A stretch of 64,000 nt of DNA, taken from the NCBI GenBank assembly GCA_947456625.1, contig CANGQJ010000004.1, forward strand, positions 124,001-188,000, read 5' to 3'. The stretch comes from Bacteroidota bacterium. Its GTDB lineage: Bacteria > Bacteroidota > Bacteroidia > Chitinophagales > Chitinophagaceae. Both the position numbers and the translations under genes were made by a program. Position 1 is the stretch's first letter; each line of letters starts with the position of its first letter. The notes below the pieces were generated by a model. The model made no database searches. It saw only the letters and a program-made list of their open reading frames with translations, and had not been told where the DNA came from. This document shows, in pieces, positions 37,571-45,754 of this stretch.

Positions 37571-38326
37571 TTAGTTCTCTATGTGAATCGTAAAATAAAT
37601 AAAGTTGGAACTTATTTTATCTAAACTGCTTACTAAAGGAAATTTAGGATCGCCGGTTTTTCTTAAATCCTTAAGTCCGTAACTAAATTTAACCTCTGGT
37701 GAAATAGTAGCGTATCTTAAATAAAAACTGGTACCAAGTCCAACTTCGTATGCCATGTCGTTTCCACTTAATACATTTGGGTAAGAGGAGGTAGTGTTCA
37801 CAGTAGCTGCTTTTTCAGCGCCTAAATCAAAGCCAAACTTAATACCTGTAATTAAATAATGACGCATTATATCCTGGTGCTTAAAAGCAGTGTATCTGTC
37901 GGATTGAATTTTAAAACCAATTGGTACATCAATGATAACCGATGGTATGGCATAGGTAGAGGCTACGCTATCACTTGGAGGAAGCGTGGTATAGGTAAAT
38001 GTGTTTCTGTTTCCAGATATCAATAAAGTGGGATTGGCTCTAAGTAAAATGTGATTGGTTAATTTTAATGTCCCACTTAAACCCAAACTAATATACATAG
38101 TTTGAATGGGTTTGATATTATTTACCGCACCAGTAGGTGGCACTAAAAAATTTGTATTTCGCTTAAAGGATAAGAAGCTGTTGGTCATACCTAAGCTCAT
38201 ACCCAAATAGTAAGGAAGGTCGTCGTGATCGGGTTGAAAAACTTCCTCGGTTTGTGAAAATGCAGCCGTTGCAAATCCTAATAATACCGCCAATAAAATT
38301 ATTTGCTTCCGCAATAAATGCTGCAT
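37571..38326 (-). CDS. porT: PorT family outer-membrane protein (type IX secretion)
   Basis: A 251-residue exported beta-barrel-type protein with signal peptide MQHLLRKQIILLAVLLGFATAAFSQ. The pattern YYLGMSLGMTNSFLSFKRN and the alternating strands ending in an aromatic-containing terminal strand (SNFIYFTIHIEN) fit PorT, required for maturation and type IX secretion of gingipains in Porphyromonas and related proteins in gliders. ubiE-porT is a conserved neighbour pair in Bacteroidota, which strengthens the call. The start lies 28 bases inside the end of ubiE; no later Met would keep the signal peptide. Confidence 0.85.
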   Translation of the reverse strand: MQHLLRKQIILLAVLLGFATAAFSQTEEVFQPDHDDLPYYLGMSLGMTNSFLSFKRNTNFLVPPTGAVNNIKPIQTMYISLGLSGTLKLTNHILLRANPTLLISGNRNTFTYTTLPPSDSVASTYAIPSVIIDVPIGFKIQSDRYTAFKHQDIMRHYLITGIKFGFDLGAEKAATVNTTSSYPNVLSGNDMAYEVGLGTSFYLRYATISPEVKFSYGLKDLRKTGDPKFPLVSSLDKISSNFIYFTIHIEN

Positions 38327-39042
38327 ATTCCTAAACTTAGTTTTTGTTGAGATACTTGTTTGAATCCCGCTCTTTCAAAAGTAGTTAAAAAGGCGTTTCC
38401 TTCGGGAAAAGCAATGACACTTTTATTCAAGTAGGCATAGGCTTCCTTGTTTCCAGAGAATATTTTGCCAATGGTTGGGGTAATCCAGTTCATATATAAG
38501 CTATAAATTGGCTTGAAAAGCTTATTGGTAGGCTGTGAAAACTCCAAAATAACTAGTTTACTGTCAGGCTTTAATACCCTATAAATTTCCCTTAAACCTT
38601 TTTCCAAATTGGCAAAATTGCGTACCCCAAAAGCAACCATGGCGCCGTCAAAAAGGGCATCCTCAAATGGGATATCGGTACTATCGCCCAAAACCAGTTT
38701 AATTTTATGGGATAGGCCTTTTTGTTCTATTTTAATTTTACCATATTGCATCATACCCTCCGAAATATCCATACCGGTTATTTGTTCCGGGCAAATACGT
38801 TTATTTGCCATCAAAGCCATATCGGCAGTGCCTGTTGCGATATCTAGTAAATGATGAAGTTTAGTTTTTCCAAACTTGTCAATTGCTTTTTTTCTCCAAC
38901 CTTGGTCAATGCCTAGGCTTAAAAAACGGTTCAAGAAATCATACCTTTTTGCAATTGAATTAAACATACTTGCAACCTGATCTTTCTTTCCTGCATCGCT
39001 CCCAGCATAAGGAACAATTTTATCGTGTGCGAATTCACTCAT
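38299..39042 (-). CDS. ubiE: Demethylmenaquinone methyltransferase
   Basis: A 247-residue SAM-dependent methyltransferase that makes menaquinone from demethylmenaquinone. Motifs: MFNSIAKRYDFLNRFLSLGIDQGWRKKA (UbiE signature 1), LLDIATGTADMAL (SAM motif I), GMDISEGMMQYGKIK and the second signature region VAFGVRNFANLEKGLREIYRVLKP. The ORF track's first 14 codons are rejected because an exact -7 box lies inside them, 4 bases before the chosen ATG. First gene of the run ubiE-porT-pyrC-mutS-like-yifB; divergent from rsgA. Confidence 0.95.
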   Translation of the reverse strand: MSEFAHDKIVPYAGSDAGKKDQVASMFNSIAKRYDFLNRFLSLGIDQGWRKKAIDKFGKTKLHHLLDIATGTADMALMANKRICPEQITGMDISEGMMQYGKIKIEQKGLSHKIKLVLGDSTDIPFEDALFDGAMVAFGVRNFANLEKGLREIYRVLKPDSKLVILEFSQPTNKLFKPIYSLYMNWITPTIGKIFSGNKEAYAYLNKSVIAFPEGNAFLTTFERAGFKQVSQQKLSLGICSIYCGSK

Positions 39043-39046
39043 GCTG

Positions 39047-39054
39047 CAAAGATA
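39047..39054 (-). promoter_or_regulatory. -7 box TATCTTTG of ubiE
   Basis: An exact TAnnTTTG on the minus strand, 4 bases before the ubiE ATG. It fixes the start choice and suggests a leaderless mRNA. Confidence 0.55.
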
Positions 39055-39082
39055 TTGAATTTGTGGGTTATCTTCGTAGTGC

Positions 39083-40006
39083 ATGAAAGCTAGGATTTAT
39101 AAATCTACAGGTAGTTGGTACACCGTGAAAGCGGAGGATGGAATGTTTTATCAAGCCCGCATAAAAGGGGTGATAAAATTAGACAATCGAACCTCTACAA
39201 ACCCTATTGCGGTTGGGGATTGGGTGATTTGTGAAACTGAGGAAGATCAGCCAACACTCATGATTAATGATATTTTGGACCGAGATAATTATGTAGCAAG
39301 ACAATCTCCCCATAATAAAAGACAACAACATATTATTGCTTCAAATTTGGATCAATCTATATTATTGGCAACTTTGAAATCTCCTAAAACATCACAGGGG
39401 TTTATTGATCGGTTTTTAATTTCTTGTGAGGCATTTCATATACCAGCTATTATTGTATTTAATAAGTCGGATATCTATGGTGAAAAAGAAATGGCTGTTT
39501 ATGAGTTTATGAAAGAAATGTATGAAGCCATTGGTTACCAAGTTTTTTTAATAAGTATTGAAAAGCAAATTGGATTAGACCTTTTAATAAAATTATTGGA
39601 AAACAAAACTACTTTAGTGAGCGGACATAGTGGTGTTGGGAAATCCTCATTTATTAATTATTTGTTTCCCGAATTAGATATCAATACACAGGAAGTAAGT
39701 GATTGGAGTGGGAAAGGAATGCACACCACTACATTTGCTCAAATGTATGATTTGCCAAATGGTGGTTCTGTAATTGATACTCCAGGTATGCGCGAATTGG
39801 CACTTGCTAATATGGAGAAAGAAGTTTTAGCGCAGTATTTTCCCGAAATGCGTGAAAAAATGAGCGGCTGTCAATTTAATAATTGCCAACATATAAACGA
39901 ACCAGGTTGTGCTGTGAAAGCCGCTGTAGAAAAGGGTTTAATTACCGAAGCTCGTTTTTTTAGCTATGTAGATTTATGGCATGGAATTGAGCACCATAAA
40001 TATTAA
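39083..40006 (+). CDS. rsgA: Ribosome small subunit-dependent GTPase A
   Basis: A 307-residue circularly permuted GTPase that assists late 30S maturation. An N-terminal OB domain (about 1-65, SWYTVKAEDGMFYQARIKG) is followed by the GTPase in permuted order: G4 FNKSD, then G1 GHSGVGKSSFIN, then G3 DTPGMREL. A C-terminal zinc site follows, with ligands in CQFNNCQHINEPGCAV (C-x4-C-x-H-x5-C). All key residues are present. Divergent from ubiE with 40 bases between them. Confidence 0.96.
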   Translation: MKARIYKSTGSWYTVKAEDGMFYQARIKGVIKLDNRTSTNPIAVGDWVICETEEDQPTLMINDILDRDNYVARQSPHNKRQQHIIASNLDQSILLATLKSPKTSQGFIDRFLISCEAFHIPAIIVFNKSDIYGEKEMAVYEFMKEMYEAIGYQVFLISIEKQIGLDLLIKLLENKTTLVSGHSGVGKSSFINYLFPELDINTQEVSDWSGKGMHTTTFAQMYDLPNGGSVIDTPGMRELALANMEKEVLAQYFPEMREKMSGCQFNNCQHINEPGCAVKAAVEKGLITEARFFSYVDLWHGIEHHKY

Positions 40007-40039
40007 TTCGCTCCATTATATTTTTTACGAATATTTTTT

Positions 40040-40576
40040 TTATTTTTTAGGCGCATCGTTTACATGTGTTAGCCAGCTTGCATATTTTACATAATTATTG
40101 GAAATGCGGTTTATCTCTCCATTAATAAGTTCCTCACTTGCCATTTTTACTTTTTTTGCAGGAACACCAGCATAAATACTTCCAGCTTCAACAATTGTGC
40201 CTTCTAAAACTACAGCACCTGCCGCAATTATTGCATTGGAATTTACAACACAACCATCCATTACAATACTACCCATGCCAATTAACACATGGTCATGAAT
40301 GGTGCAGCCGTGTACCATTGCGTTATGGCCAATAGAAACATGATTACCAATACTAGTTGGATGTTTTAAATAAGTACAGTGAATGATGGCTCCATCTTGC
40401 ACGTTTACTTTATTGCCCATTTTGATATAATGTACATCGCCCCTTATTACGGCATTAAACCAAACGGAGCATTCATTGCCCATTATAACGTCTCCCAAAA
40501 TGGTAGCATTGGGTGCAATAAAACAATTTTCACCAAATTGAGGTTCTTTTCCTTGAACTGCTAGTATGGTTGCCAT
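40040..40576 (-). CDS. Gamma-carbonic anhydrase family protein
   Basis: A 178-residue left-handed beta-helix protein (hexapeptide repeats, for example VWFNAVIRGDVHYIKMG, NVSIGHNAMVHGC, VLIGMGSIVMDG). Metal-ligand His residues are visible in the IIHCT and SIGHNAMVHGC regions, as in the gamma-carbonic anhydrase/YrdA family. Activity varies in this family, so it may be a CO2 hydratase or a related transferase-like protein. The first 17 codons of the track ORF overlap the divergent gene's upstream region; MATILAVQGKEPQ is the better start. Confidence 0.9.
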   Translation of the reverse strand: MATILAVQGKEPQFGENCFIAPNATILGDVIMGNECSVWFNAVIRGDVHYIKMGNKVNVQDGAIIHCTYLKHPTSIGNHVSIGHNAMVHGCTIHDHVLIGMGSIVMDGCVVNSNAIIAAGAVVLEGTIVEAGSIYAGVPAKKVKMASEELINGEINRISNNYVKYASWLTHVNDAPKK

Positions 40577-40610
40577 AAAAATGCGACTTTTGTATTGCAA
40601 TTTAGTCCTA

Positions 40611-41810
40611 ATGACAACAATAAACAATAGACAACTTTTTTTTCAGCATTTGGCTCAAACATCCGATAAGCCAATTGGCATTGAAGTAGCAACCGCTAAT
40701 GGTGTTTATATTCATGATGTAGATGGAAAAAAATATATGGACATGATTGCAGGATTTAGCGTTTGCAATATTGGGCATAGTCATCCTGCTGTAATTCATG
40801 CCATTAAAGAGCAGGTTGAAAAATACATGCATGTTATTGTTTATGGTGAATTTGTGCAGGCACCTCAAGTGCAATATGCAAAAGCGCTATCTTCATTTTT
40901 ACCAGCACAATTACAATCGGTTTATTTTACAAATAGCGGAGCAGAAGCAACCGAGGGAGCCATGAAACTCGCTAAGCGTGTTACGGGGCGTACTAAAATA
41001 GTTGCATTTGAAGGCGCATATCATGGAAGTACGCAAGGTGCTTTAAGTGTAATTGGCGATGAATATTTTAGAAATGCATTTAGGCCTTTACTTCCCGATA
41101 TCTTGCATTTGCGTTATAATAATTTCGAAGACATTGAATTAATTGATAATAAAGTGGCATGTGTGATTGTAGAATTGGTTCAGGCGGAAACAGGAATTAC
41201 ACCAGCTAGTAAGGAATGGATTATTGCATTAAAAAATAAATGTGAATCCCTATGTGCTGTTTTAATTATAGATGAAATTCAATCGGGGTTTGGTCGTACA
41301 GGAACCTTATTTGCATTTGAACAATATGGCATTACCCCTGATATTTTATTAGTAGGAAAAGCATTAGGTGGGGGACTTCCATTGGGTGCTTTTATTGCAA
41401 ACCCTAAAATGATGTCTGCTTTAACCAATAGTCCTGTACTAGGCCATATTACTACCTTTGGAGGCAATCCGGTGGCTTGTGCTGCAGGAAAAGCGGCACT
41501 TGAAATTTTACATCAAAGTGGTTGGATAGAAGCGGTTAAAGAAAAAGAAAATTATTTATTAGCACATTTGCATCACCCTGCAATTTTGCATCGGAATCAT
41601 ATGGGTTTATGGATGTCCTTGCAATTTGAAAGTGCAGCATTGACAAAAAAAATTGCTGCTGCTTGCATTGAAAATGGAATTATTACAGATTGGTTTTTAT
41701 TTGCAGAGGATCGTATTCGAATTGCACCACCATTGTCCATTACAATAGACGAATTAATTATTGCTATAGAAAAAATCATTGCAAGTATTAATCAAGCCAT
41801 TGCAAAATAA
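40611..41810 (+). CDS. Class III aminotransferase
   Basis: A 399-residue PLP-dependent enzyme. Motifs: YIHDVDGKKYMDMIAGFSVCNIGHSHP, YFTNSGAEATEGAMKLAKRVTGR (phosphate binding), EGAYHGSTQGALS, LIIDEIQSGFGRTGTLFA (Asp pairing the pyridine N) and the Schiff-base Lys in LLVGKALGGGLPLGAF. It belongs to the ornithine/acetylornithine/4-aminobutyrate aminotransferase group; the exact substrate cannot be fixed. I chose MTTINNRQLF, since the track's upstream 15 codons fall between it and the divergent carbonic anhydrase gene and look non-family. Confidence 0.9.
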   Translation: MTTINNRQLFFQHLAQTSDKPIGIEVATANGVYIHDVDGKKYMDMIAGFSVCNIGHSHPAVIHAIKEQVEKYMHVIVYGEFVQAPQVQYAKALSSFLPAQLQSVYFTNSGAEATEGAMKLAKRVTGRTKIVAFEGAYHGSTQGALSVIGDEYFRNAFRPLLPDILHLRYNNFEDIELIDNKVACVIVELVQAETGITPASKEWIIALKNKCESLCAVLIIDEIQSGFGRTGTLFAFEQYGITPDILLVGKALGGGLPLGAFIANPKMMSALTNSPVLGHITTFGGNPVACAAGKAALEILHQSGWIEAVKEKENYLLAHLHHPAILHRNHMGLWMSLQFESAALTKKIAAACIENGIITDWFLFAEDRIRIAPPLSITIDELIIAIEKIIASINQAIAK

Positions 41811-41839
41811 AAATAAAATTTCAGTGCTGTATTAAATGA

Positions 41840-42976
41840 TTAACAGTCTCCTGTTCGACAATATTGTCTGTATAAAGCTTCGTATTGAGGAATAATATTA
41901 GCAATATCAAAATGTTTTGCTTGTTTTAATGCACTCTTTTTGAAAGTTTTCAATTTTTCCTCGTCTTGTAAAAGTGCAATTGCTTTTTCACTCATGGTTT
42001 TAGTATCACCAACAGCAGCAGTATAACCAGTTACCTCATTTATATTTACTTCGCCAAGGCCACCAGCGTTAGAGCTAATCACAACCGCACTTGCGGCCAT
42101 TGCCTCCAAAGCGGCTAGTCCAAAACTTTCATATTCCGATGGCAATAAGAAAATATCACTTACTGCTAAAATTTCCTCCATTTGCTCTTGCTTTCCTAAA
42201 AAACGAACATCCAATTCAATTCCAAATTGCCTTGCTAGGTCCTCTGCAACAGGACGCTCGGGGCCGTCGCCAACCATTAATAATTTGGAGGGAATAGCTG
42301 CGTGAATATTTTTAAATATTTCCATCACATCGTCTATTCTTTTTATTTTTCTAAAGTTAGAGGCGTGTACAATAATTTTTTCACCATGAGGTGCAATTAC
42401 TTGTCTAAATGCGGCCACTGGTTTTTTATCATAACGGTGCAAATCCACAAAGTTATTAATGACCTGAATGTTTTTTCGAATATCAAAATGCTTTAAAGTT
42501 TCTTCCTTTAAATTTTCAGAAACTGCAGTAATGGCATCGCTCTCATTTATAGAAAAAGTAACAACAGGCTCGTAGGTTTTATCCCGACCAACTAAAGTAA
42601 TATCGGTGCCATGTAAAGTAGTTATTACAGGAACGGACCTACCTGTTTTTTGCTTTATAATTTGTTTTGCAGTATATGCTGCTGACGCATGCGGGATGGC
42701 ATAATGTGCATGAATTAAATCCAAGTCATGATTTAAAATAACATCCACCATGGTGCTGGCTAATGCTAACTCGTAAGGGGGGTAATCAAATAAAGGATAA
42801 GTTGGAACCCTTACCTCGTGGTAAAATATATTGGCATGAAAACCATTTAAACGCACGGGTTGTTGGTAGGTTATAAAATGAATTTCATGACCTTTTTCGG
42901 CAAGTGCTTTACCAAGCTCCGTTGCCAAAACGCCACTTCCTCCAAATGTTGGATAACAAACAATACCAATCTTCAT
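41840..42976 (-). CDS. bshA: N-acetyl-alpha-D-glucosaminyl L-malate synthase
   Basis: A 378-residue GT4 glycosyltransferase of bacillithiol synthesis that joins GlcNAc to L-malate. The N-terminus MKIGIVCYPTFGGSGVLATELGKALAEKGHEIHFITYQQPVRL is diagnostic of BshA. Also visible are HAHYAIPHASAAY, ITTLHGTDITLVGRD and the donor-site region PSEYESFGLAALEAMA (Ex7E type). Its presence indicates that bacillithiol is the main low-molecular-weight thiol. bshB and bshC are not in the window. Confidence 0.95.
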   Translation of the reverse strand: MKIGIVCYPTFGGSGVLATELGKALAEKGHEIHFITYQQPVRLNGFHANIFYHEVRVPTYPLFDYPPYELALASTMVDVILNHDLDLIHAHYAIPHASAAYTAKQIIKQKTGRSVPVITTLHGTDITLVGRDKTYEPVVTFSINESDAITAVSENLKEETLKHFDIRKNIQVINNFVDLHRYDKKPVAAFRQVIAPHGEKIIVHASNFRKIKRIDDVMEIFKNIHAAIPSKLLMVGDGPERPVAEDLARQFGIELDVRFLGKQEQMEEILAVSDIFLLPSEYESFGLAALEAMAASAVVISSNAGGLGEVNINEVTGYTAAVGDTKTMSEKAIALLQDEEKLKTFKKSALKQAKHFDIANIIPQYEALYRQYCRTGDC

Positions 42977-43047
42977 TTACTTAGGTTGAATATGCAATTA
43001 ACAACTAAATATCCGATAAAGTTTAATTATATTTAAGAATTAATTGA

Positions 43048-44436
43048 ATGGTAAAATACTTTTATATGAGAGGACTATTAATGTTGATTTTATGCTTGCC
43101 ATTAATGGCACAAGCACAAGTAAATCAAGACAGTGTTGCTATTAAAAAAATGGTAGACGAAGTAATGACAAATGGTAAAGCCTATGATTTATTAAGGGAG
43201 CTTACCAAAAAAATTGGTGGCCGTTTAGCCGGTTCCCCTCAGCAACAAAACGCTGCTGTTTGGGGTAAGAAAAATATGGATGCAATGCATCCCGACAAAG
43301 TTTATTTGCAACCCTGTAAAACACCCAATTGGCAAAGAGGCGGAAAGGACTTTGCTGCAATTGTAGCTATTAATGGGAACCCAACTATTCAAAAATTAGA
43401 AGTGCTGGCTTTGGGAAATTCGCTAGGAAGTAATGGCCTAGTGGAAGCCGAAGTGCTAGCTGTTGCCAATTTTGATGAATTAGAAAAACGTAAAGACGAA
43501 GTAAAAGGGAAGATAGTTTATTACAATAGTGAATTTGATCCTACCACCATACAAACTTTTAAAGCCTATGGTGCATCTAATGCATATCGTAGCGCAGGAG
43601 CTAGTAGGGCTGCAAAATATGGAGCAGTGGGTGTGATGATTCACTCCTTAAGTACGGCTCCCGATAATGCACCACACACAGGTGGTATGCGTTACGATGA
43701 AGCTTATCCAAAAATTCCTGCAGTGGCATTAGGACCCAATGATGCCAAAGCCTTATATGCACAAGCAAAAAAAGGAACCCTACGTGCACAAATGCAAACC
43801 TATGGTTTCTTCTTGCCAGATGCAGATGAAAATAATGTGGTGGCAGAATTAAAAGGAACAGAACATCCAGAGCAAATTATAACTATTGGAGGTCACCTAG
43901 ACAGTTGGGATGTTAACGAAGGTGCACATGATGATGGTGCAGGTGTAGTGCAAACCATGGAAGTATTGCGAACTATGAAAGCGTTAAATTATCAACCAAA
44001 ACATACTATTAGGTTTGTATTATTTGCCAATGAAGAAAATGGCGGAAAGGGTGGCGCTAAATATGCAGAACTTGCAAAACAAAATAACGAAAAACATATT
44101 CTCGCTTTAGAAAGTGACGAGGGTGGTTTTACGCCAAGGTCTATTGCTGTGACTTGCACGCCAGCTCAGTTTGCTCGTTTTCAAACATGGACTCCACTTT
44201 TAAAACCATACGGAACCGAAGTGACCACTGGCGGTGGTGGAGCCGATATTGGACCATTAACTGGGTATGATAAAAATATTATTTTGTCTAGTATGATTCC
44301 AGATAGTCAACGTTACTTTGATTTACATCATGCTAAAACCGATGTATTTGAAAATGTAAATAAGCGCGAGTTATTATTAGGTGCAGCAAATATTGCAGCC
44401 TTTATTTATTTAGTAGACCAATACGGAGTGAATTAA
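43048..44436 (+). CDS. Secreted M28-family metallopeptidase
   Basis: A 462-residue exported aminopeptidase/carboxypeptidase of family M28 (signal peptide ending LMAQAQ). A PA-type insert spans about residues 120-240. Zinc ligands and catalytic residues are visible: GGHLDSWDVNEGAHDDGAG (His, Asp), LFANEENGGKGG (Glu pair), ALESDEGGF (Asp) and FDLHHAKTD (His). The domain order matches plasma glutamate carboxypeptidase-like proteins frequent in Bacteroidota. It probably degrades peptides in the periplasm or outside the cell. A strong bidirectional terminator follows. Confidence 0.93.
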   Translation: MVKYFYMRGLLMLILCLPLMAQAQVNQDSVAIKKMVDEVMTNGKAYDLLRELTKKIGGRLAGSPQQQNAAVWGKKNMDAMHPDKVYLQPCKTPNWQRGGKDFAAIVAINGNPTIQKLEVLALGNSLGSNGLVEAEVLAVANFDELEKRKDEVKGKIVYYNSEFDPTTIQTFKAYGASNAYRSAGASRAAKYGAVGVMIHSLSTAPDNAPHTGGMRYDEAYPKIPAVALGPNDAKALYAQAKKGTLRAQMQTYGFFLPDADENNVVAELKGTEHPEQIITIGGHLDSWDVNEGAHDDGAGVVQTMEVLRTMKALNYQPKHTIRFVLFANEENGGKGGAKYAELAKQNNEKHILALESDEGGFTPRSIAVTCTPAQFARFQTWTPLLKPYGTEVTTGGGGADIGPLTGYDKNIILSSMIPDSQRYFDLHHAKTDVFENVNKRELLLGAANIAAFIYLVDQYGVN

Positions 44437-44439
44437 ATA

Positions 44440-44471
44440 AAATAGCCCTTAAGGAAGTTTAAGGGCTATTT
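44440..44471. terminator. Bidirectional terminator between the M28 peptidase and carB half
   Basis: AAATAGCCCTTA/TAAGGGCTATTT is a perfect 12-bp stem with an 8-base loop, placed between two convergent genes. Confidence 0.9.
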
Positions 44472-44482
44472 AAATTTTGGTA

Positions 44483-45676
44483 TTAACGAGACAAATTCAT
44501 GGAACGCTCTTTGTACAAGGTTCTAAAGTATGGATCGCGTAAGTCTTTGATAAAACGAATGGCTTCACCTGTGCTCTTCATCTCTGGTCCTAATTCTTTG
44601 TTGACACCAGGGAATTTATCAAAACTAAATACCGGTTCTTTAATCGCAAATCCATCTAATTTTTTCTCCATGGTAAAGTCGGTTAGCTTGGCAGCGCCCA
44701 ACATTATTTTTGTTGCAATATTTAAATAAGGTATTTGATATGCTTTGGCAATGAACGGTGTTGTTCTTGAAGCTCTTGGGTTGGCTTCAATTACATATAC
44801 TTGATCGTCCTTAATTGCAAATTGAATATTTATTAATCCTCTGATATTTAAAGCACGTGCAATTTTTTCACTGTAAAATTCCATAGTGGCAACAATCAAC
44901 GGAGTTAAGTTAAATGCAGGTAATACCGCATTGCTGTCTCCACTGTGAATACCTGCAGGTTCAATGTGTTCCATCACACCCATCACGTGAAAAGTTTCAC
45001 CATCAAAAATAGCATCCACTTCCGCTTCCTGACAACGATCTAAAAAATGGTCAATTAGAATTTTATTTTCAGGGATATGTTTTAAGATACCTACTACTGC
45101 AGTTTCTACTTCGGCGTCATTAATTACAATACGCATTCTTTGTCCACCAATTACATAACTTGGTCTTACAAGTACGGGATATCCCACTTTATTAGCAACT
45201 TCAATGGCTTCCTCGGCAGTATATGCAGTGCCGTAATTAGGATAAGGAATATTTAGTTCTTTTAATAAATCACTAAATCTGCCTCGGTCTTCGGCAATAT
45301 CTAAACTATCAAATGAGGTACCTATAATTTTAATGCCACGCTCGGTTAAGCGCTTGGCTAATTTTAATGCAGTTTGTCCACCTAACTGTACAATCACGCC
45401 TTCGGGTTGTTCTAATTCAATAATTTCCCAAAGGTGTTCCCAAAATACAGGCTCGAAATATAATTTGTCGGCCATATCAAAATCGGTAGATACTGTTTCG
45501 GGGTTACAGTTTACCATGATGGCCTCATAACCCGATTCTTTAACGGCTAGTAAACCGTGTACACAACAATAGTCAAATTCAATACCTTGTCCAATACGAT
45601 TAGGACCACTTCCTAAAACAATAATTTTCTTCTTTTTGGATGGGATGGATTCGTTGGAATTCAAATTGTTGCTCAT
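44483..45676 (-). CDS. carB: Carbamoyl-phosphate synthase large subunit, C-terminal half only
   Basis: A 397-residue protein that aligns with only the second half of CarB, the ATP-grasp unit that phosphorylates carbamate. It opens with KKIIVLGSGPNRIGQGIEFDYCCVHG, then MVNCNPETVSTDFDMADKLYFEP, RPSYVIGGQRM, MEHIEPAGIHSGDS and the metal-site VIEANPRASRTTPF. It ends at the ATP-grasp domain, so the regulatory MGS-like domain is absent. The N-terminal half is not adjacent: umuC lies upstream. An exact -7 box 15 bases before the chosen ATG (MSNNLNSNE) indicates a real separate gene, as in organisms with split carB. The 5' part of the track ORF is rejected. Confidence 0.9.
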   Translation of the reverse strand: MSNNLNSNESIPSKKKKIIVLGSGPNRIGQGIEFDYCCVHGLLAVKESGYEAIMVNCNPETVSTDFDMADKLYFEPVFWEHLWEIIELEQPEGVIVQLGGQTALKLAKRLTERGIKIIGTSFDSLDIAEDRGRFSDLLKELNIPYPNYGTAYTAEEAIEVANKVGYPVLVRPSYVIGGQRMRIVINDAEVETAVVGILKHIPENKILIDHFLDRCQEAEVDAIFDGETFHVMGVMEHIEPAGIHSGDSNAVLPAFNLTPLIVATMEFYSEKIARALNIRGLINIQFAIKDDQVYVIEANPRASRTTPFIAKAYQIPYLNIATKIMLGAAKLTDFTMEKKLDGFAIKEPVFSFDKFPGVNKELGPEMKSTGEAIRFIKDLRDPYFRTLYKERSMNLSR

Positions 45677-45691
45677 AGGTATAAAATTGGG

Positions 45692-45699
45692 CAAAAATA
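45692..45699 (-). promoter_or_regulatory. -7 box TATTTTTG of the carB half gene
   Basis: An exact TAnnTTTG on the minus strand in the 78-base gap after umuC, 15 bases before the ATG. It indicates independent transcription of this carB segment. Confidence 0.5.
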
Positions 45700-45754
45700 C
45701 GATAGGGAAACCATTTATACGAATTTTTATAGAAGGGTTTTCCACCTTTTGTGT

